A stretch of DNA of 8,815 bases, taken from NCBI GenBank assembly GCA_003220955.1, contig QHTW01000044.1:23253-32067 (forward strand). Direction: 5' to 3'. Source of the stretch: Gemmatimonadota bacterium. GTDB lineage: Bacteria; Gemmatimonadota; Gemmatimonadetes; Gemmatimonadales; GWC2-71-9. The position numbers were made by a program, and so were the translations under genes. Below, one piece after another: positions 7,725 through 8,815 of the stretch (position 1 is its first letter; every line of letters begins with the position of its first letter). Under the pieces are notes generated by a model, which saw nothing but the letters and a program-made list of their open reading frames with translations, was not told the origin of the DNA and ran no database searches.

Positions 7725-7853
7725 TCCCGTGACGCCACCACTCAACGAGACACGTTGGTGTTGTCCGCAGCAGCCGACCGGCCCGGAACCTACGGTTCTG
7801 ATTCGATCCCCAGGGTACAGCGACTGGCTACGTGCGGGCGTCGAAGTCACTGC

Positions 7854-7872
7854 CGATGCCTGCATTGCATCG
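7854..7872 (+). repeat. Small hairpin CGATGC / GCATCG
   Basis: Arms at 7854-7859 and 7867-7872 form a 6-bp perfect stem with a 7-base loop, about 75 bp before the cupredoxin start. It could be a leader hairpin or an operator half-site pair. Chance is also possible. Confidence 0.3.
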
Positions 7873-7927
7873 CGTCTCGTACGTGTCTTACCTGCGCAGT
7901 TGCGGAGGGTCATCTTAGCAGGTGTTC

Positions 7928-7941
7928 CCCTCACCGGAGGG
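7928..7941 (+). promoter_or_regulatory. Ribosome binding site enclosed in a 5-bp hairpin
   Basis: GGAGGG at 7936-7941 lies four bases before ATG 7946 and fixes that start over the in-frame ATG at 7922. The bases just upstream, CCCTC (7928-7932), pair exactly with GAGGG (7937-7941) around a 4-base ACCG loop, so the Shine-Dalgarno sequence can be hidden in its own small stem. The RBS call is firm; regulation by the hairpin is inference. Confidence 0.65.
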
Positions 7942-7945
7942 TGCC

Positions 7946-8569
7946 ATGCGCCCGCACCTCGGATTGGGTCTCCTGTCACTGATCGATTGTCTCACCTGTG
8001 CCGCCATGACGGCCGCGGTGCCGATGTTGCTCGGTTGCGGCGATCCCAGCCCGACGACCGAGCCGTCAGCCGCGACGCCCGTCGCATCGGGCGTCCTCGC
8101 CAGCGCCGGGCAGCCGCATGCCAGTGCCTCGGATCGGCTGGTCAACATGAACGATGCGTGTGACGGGCCGACATTCAACGCCGCCGTCGACCCAGGGACC
8201 TGCATCCGGGAGGGAGGCGTGATCTTTTCCGACTTCATTGCGCAGCTCACGCGGCAGGGAGTCGCCGGGGCGTGGCACTTCGCGCCGTCCATGACCGCGG
8301 CGCAGCTCGACCAGGCGCTAGTGGCGGTCAATCGGGGCGGCGAGGTCCACACCTTGACGCGCGTCGCGAAGTTCGGCGGCGGTATCGTCCCGCCGCTGAA
8401 CGAGCTGTCCCACAACCCCGTCGTGGCACCGGAGTGCACCACCCTCGAGCCGGACGATTTCGTGGCCCCCGGCGGCACGTACCGCCAACAGATCGACGCG
8501 ACGGGGCCGCTTCTGTTCCAATGCTGCATCCATCCGTGGATGCGGCTGACGGTGCAGGTGCCAGGCTGA
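7946..8569 (+). CDS. Cupredoxin-domain lipoprotein with type-1 copper site
   Basis: The 207-aa product looks like an exported, lipid-anchored blue-copper-like protein, probably facing the periplasm or cell surface, and could carry electrons or bind copper. The N-terminus has a hydrophobic stretch ending in the lipobox LLGC with Cys31. A Pro/Ser/Thr/Ala-rich linker follows (32-62), then a domain with two Cys (Cys72, Cys86) that may form a disulfide. The copper ligands expected for a cupredoxin are His135 in GGEVHTLT, then Cys193, His196 and Met199 in FQCCIHPWM. The short C-x2-H-x2-M spacing resembles plastocyanin-like soil-bacterial proteins. A second Cys (194) directly beside the ligand Cys is notable. 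ATG 7946 is supported by the GGAGGG site. Its physiological partner is not visible, and it is unrelated to the repair operon upstream. Confidence 0.8.
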   Translation: MRPHLGLGLLSLIDCLTCAAMTAAVPMLLGCGDPSPTTEPSAATPVASGVLASAGQPHASASDRLVNMNDACDGPTFNAAVDPGTCIREGGVIFSDFIAQLTRQGVAGAWHFAPSMTAAQLDQALVAVNRGGEVHTLTRVAKFGGGIVPPLNELSHNPVVAPECTTLEPDDFVAPGGTYRQQIDATGPLLFQCCIHPWMRLTVQVPG

Positions 8570-8588
8570 GCAGCGCCAAGGTGCTTCG

Positions 8589-8620
8589 GGGGCCTGATGC
8601 CACACCGGGCTGCGGGCCCC
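8589..8620 (+). terminator. GC-rich hairpin after the cupredoxin gene
   Basis: GGGGCCTG (8589-8596) pairs with CGGGCCCC (8613-8620), eight pairs including one G-T, around a 16-base loop, starting 20 bp after the stop codon. No T-run follows, so it could be a weak or factor-assisted terminator, or a 3' stabilising hairpin. Confidence 0.35.
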
Positions 8621-8644
8621 AGAGTACCGGAGTTCCGGGCGTCT

Positions 8645-8664
8645 GCGCCGCGGCGGGGCGCTTT
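8645..8664 (+). terminator. Possible weak terminator: GCGCC / GGCGC hairpin plus TTT
   Basis: GCGCC (8645-8649) pairs with GGCGC (8657-8661) around a 7-base loop and is followed by TTT. The stem is short and the T-run brief, so this is only a candidate. It lies 25 bp before the next start codon, so attenuation is another reading. Confidence 0.25.
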
Positions 8665-8677
8665 CACCCTCAATCTT

Positions 8678-8683
8678 GGGAGG
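8678..8683 (+). promoter_or_regulatory. Strong Shine-Dalgarno sequence GGGAGG
   Basis: GGGAGG lies five bases before ATG 8689, near-ideal spacing, and is the main evidence that the frame beginning there is a real gene. Confidence 0.7.
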
Positions 8684-8688
8684 TCGCG

Positions 8689-8815
8689 ATGCGTGGGATC
8701 TGGTTGCTTGCAAGCGCCGTCGTGTGCAGCGCAACAGCAGCGATGGCCCAGGCTTCTGTCAATTGGATGAACAAAGAGACGGCTATGTGGCAGGCAGTCA
8801 AAGACAAGAAGATAG
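8689..8815 (+). CDS. Secreted protein, 3' end outside the window
   Basis: Only the first 42 residues are present. They begin with a typical signal peptide: a short basic start (MRG), a hydrophobic core and an AMA cleavage site after residue 20, giving a mature start of QASVNW. The mature sequence NKETAMWQAVKDKKI resembles the opening helix of DUF4440/SnoaL-like (NTF2-fold) proteins, where an E..MW.A.k.kD pattern is common. That resemblance is short and recalled, not searched. The gene is preceded by a strong GGGAGG site and lies 119 bp after the cupredoxin gene on the same strand, so the two may be co-transcribed if the intervening hairpins do not stop transcription. Confidence 0.6.
   Translation, partial: MRGIWLLASAVVCSATAAMAQASVNWMNKETAMWQAVKDKKI

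Larger units (their letters stand above)
7443..7945. other. Intergenic gap of about 500 bp with no convincing gene
   Basis: Between the end of the repair operon and the cupredoxin gene there is no recognisable coding region on either strand. Base composition is visibly less GC-rich than the flanking genes, especially about 7495-7690. The gap contains several short inverted repeats (5- to 7-bp arms) and presumably the promoter of the downstream gene, but I found no good -35/-10 pair and no hairpin followed by a T-run to end the upstream operon. A possible 36- to 40-codon frame (start 7610 or 7622, end 7732) and a protein-like tail on the minus strand (about 7439-7519) are too weak to annotate as genes. 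Confidence 0.6.

Noticed and set aside
7464..7897. Imperfect direct repeat (7464-7480 and 7881-7897, 13 of 17 bases identical) and an 8-bp inverted repeat (7461-7468 and 7880-7887) near the edges of the gap, suggesting att or target-site duplications
   Set aside because: Exact 8-bp matches are expected by chance within 500 bp, and no integrase, transposase or terminal inverted repeat is present.
7696..8163. 155-codon + strand frame covering the gap and the start of the cupredoxin gene in another frame
   Set aside because: The second half lies in the wrong frame of the lipoprotein gene, there is no ribosome binding site at its start, and the composition resembles noise.

Overview
The window is high-GC bacterial DNA, roughly two thirds G+C by eye, coding almost entirely on the + strand. 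It holds a tightly packed DNA-break-processing operon, then about 500 bp of less GC-rich sequence without a convincing gene, then a small module of exported proteins. A lipoprotein signal on the cupredoxin and classic GGAGG-type ribosome binding sites indicate a bacterium, plausibly a diderm soil lineage such as Gemmatimonadota or Acidobacteriota. That placement is a guess from style, not from a marker gene.

Region 1 (2-7442) is one operon: a NurA-family nuclease (5' end cut by the window edge), a HerA-family hexameric ATPase, an Mre11/SbcD-family metallophosphoesterase, a Rad50/SbcC-family zinc-hook ATPase, and a two-module GNAT protein. Every junction overlaps: ATGA (nurA/herA), TGATG (herA/mre11), ATGA (mre11/rad50) and a 20-bp overlap (rad50/GNAT). 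This is the set best known from archaea, where Mre11-Rad50 opens and trims broken ends and HerA-NurA carries out long-range resection to give 3' single-stranded tails for recombinase loading. Translational coupling suggests the proteins are made together as one end-resection machine.

Three of the four core enzymes depart from their family consensus at active-site motifs: Asn in place of the expected first Asp in NurA (FLNG), a lengthened P-loop lacking the usual GK in HerA (GMSGLATKTS), and GEHD in place of GNHD in Mre11. Rad50 looks fully canonical. The GNAT gene riding on the 3' end has no established place in this pathway.

Region 2 (7443-7945) is a gap with several short inverted repeats, including CGGTCCG-TT-CGGACCG and a small hairpin that would enclose the ribosome binding site of the next gene. 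Region 3 (7946-8815) encodes a lipoprotein with a type-1 copper (cupredoxin) site and, after a short spacer with two GC-rich hairpins, the start of a second secreted protein that runs off the window.
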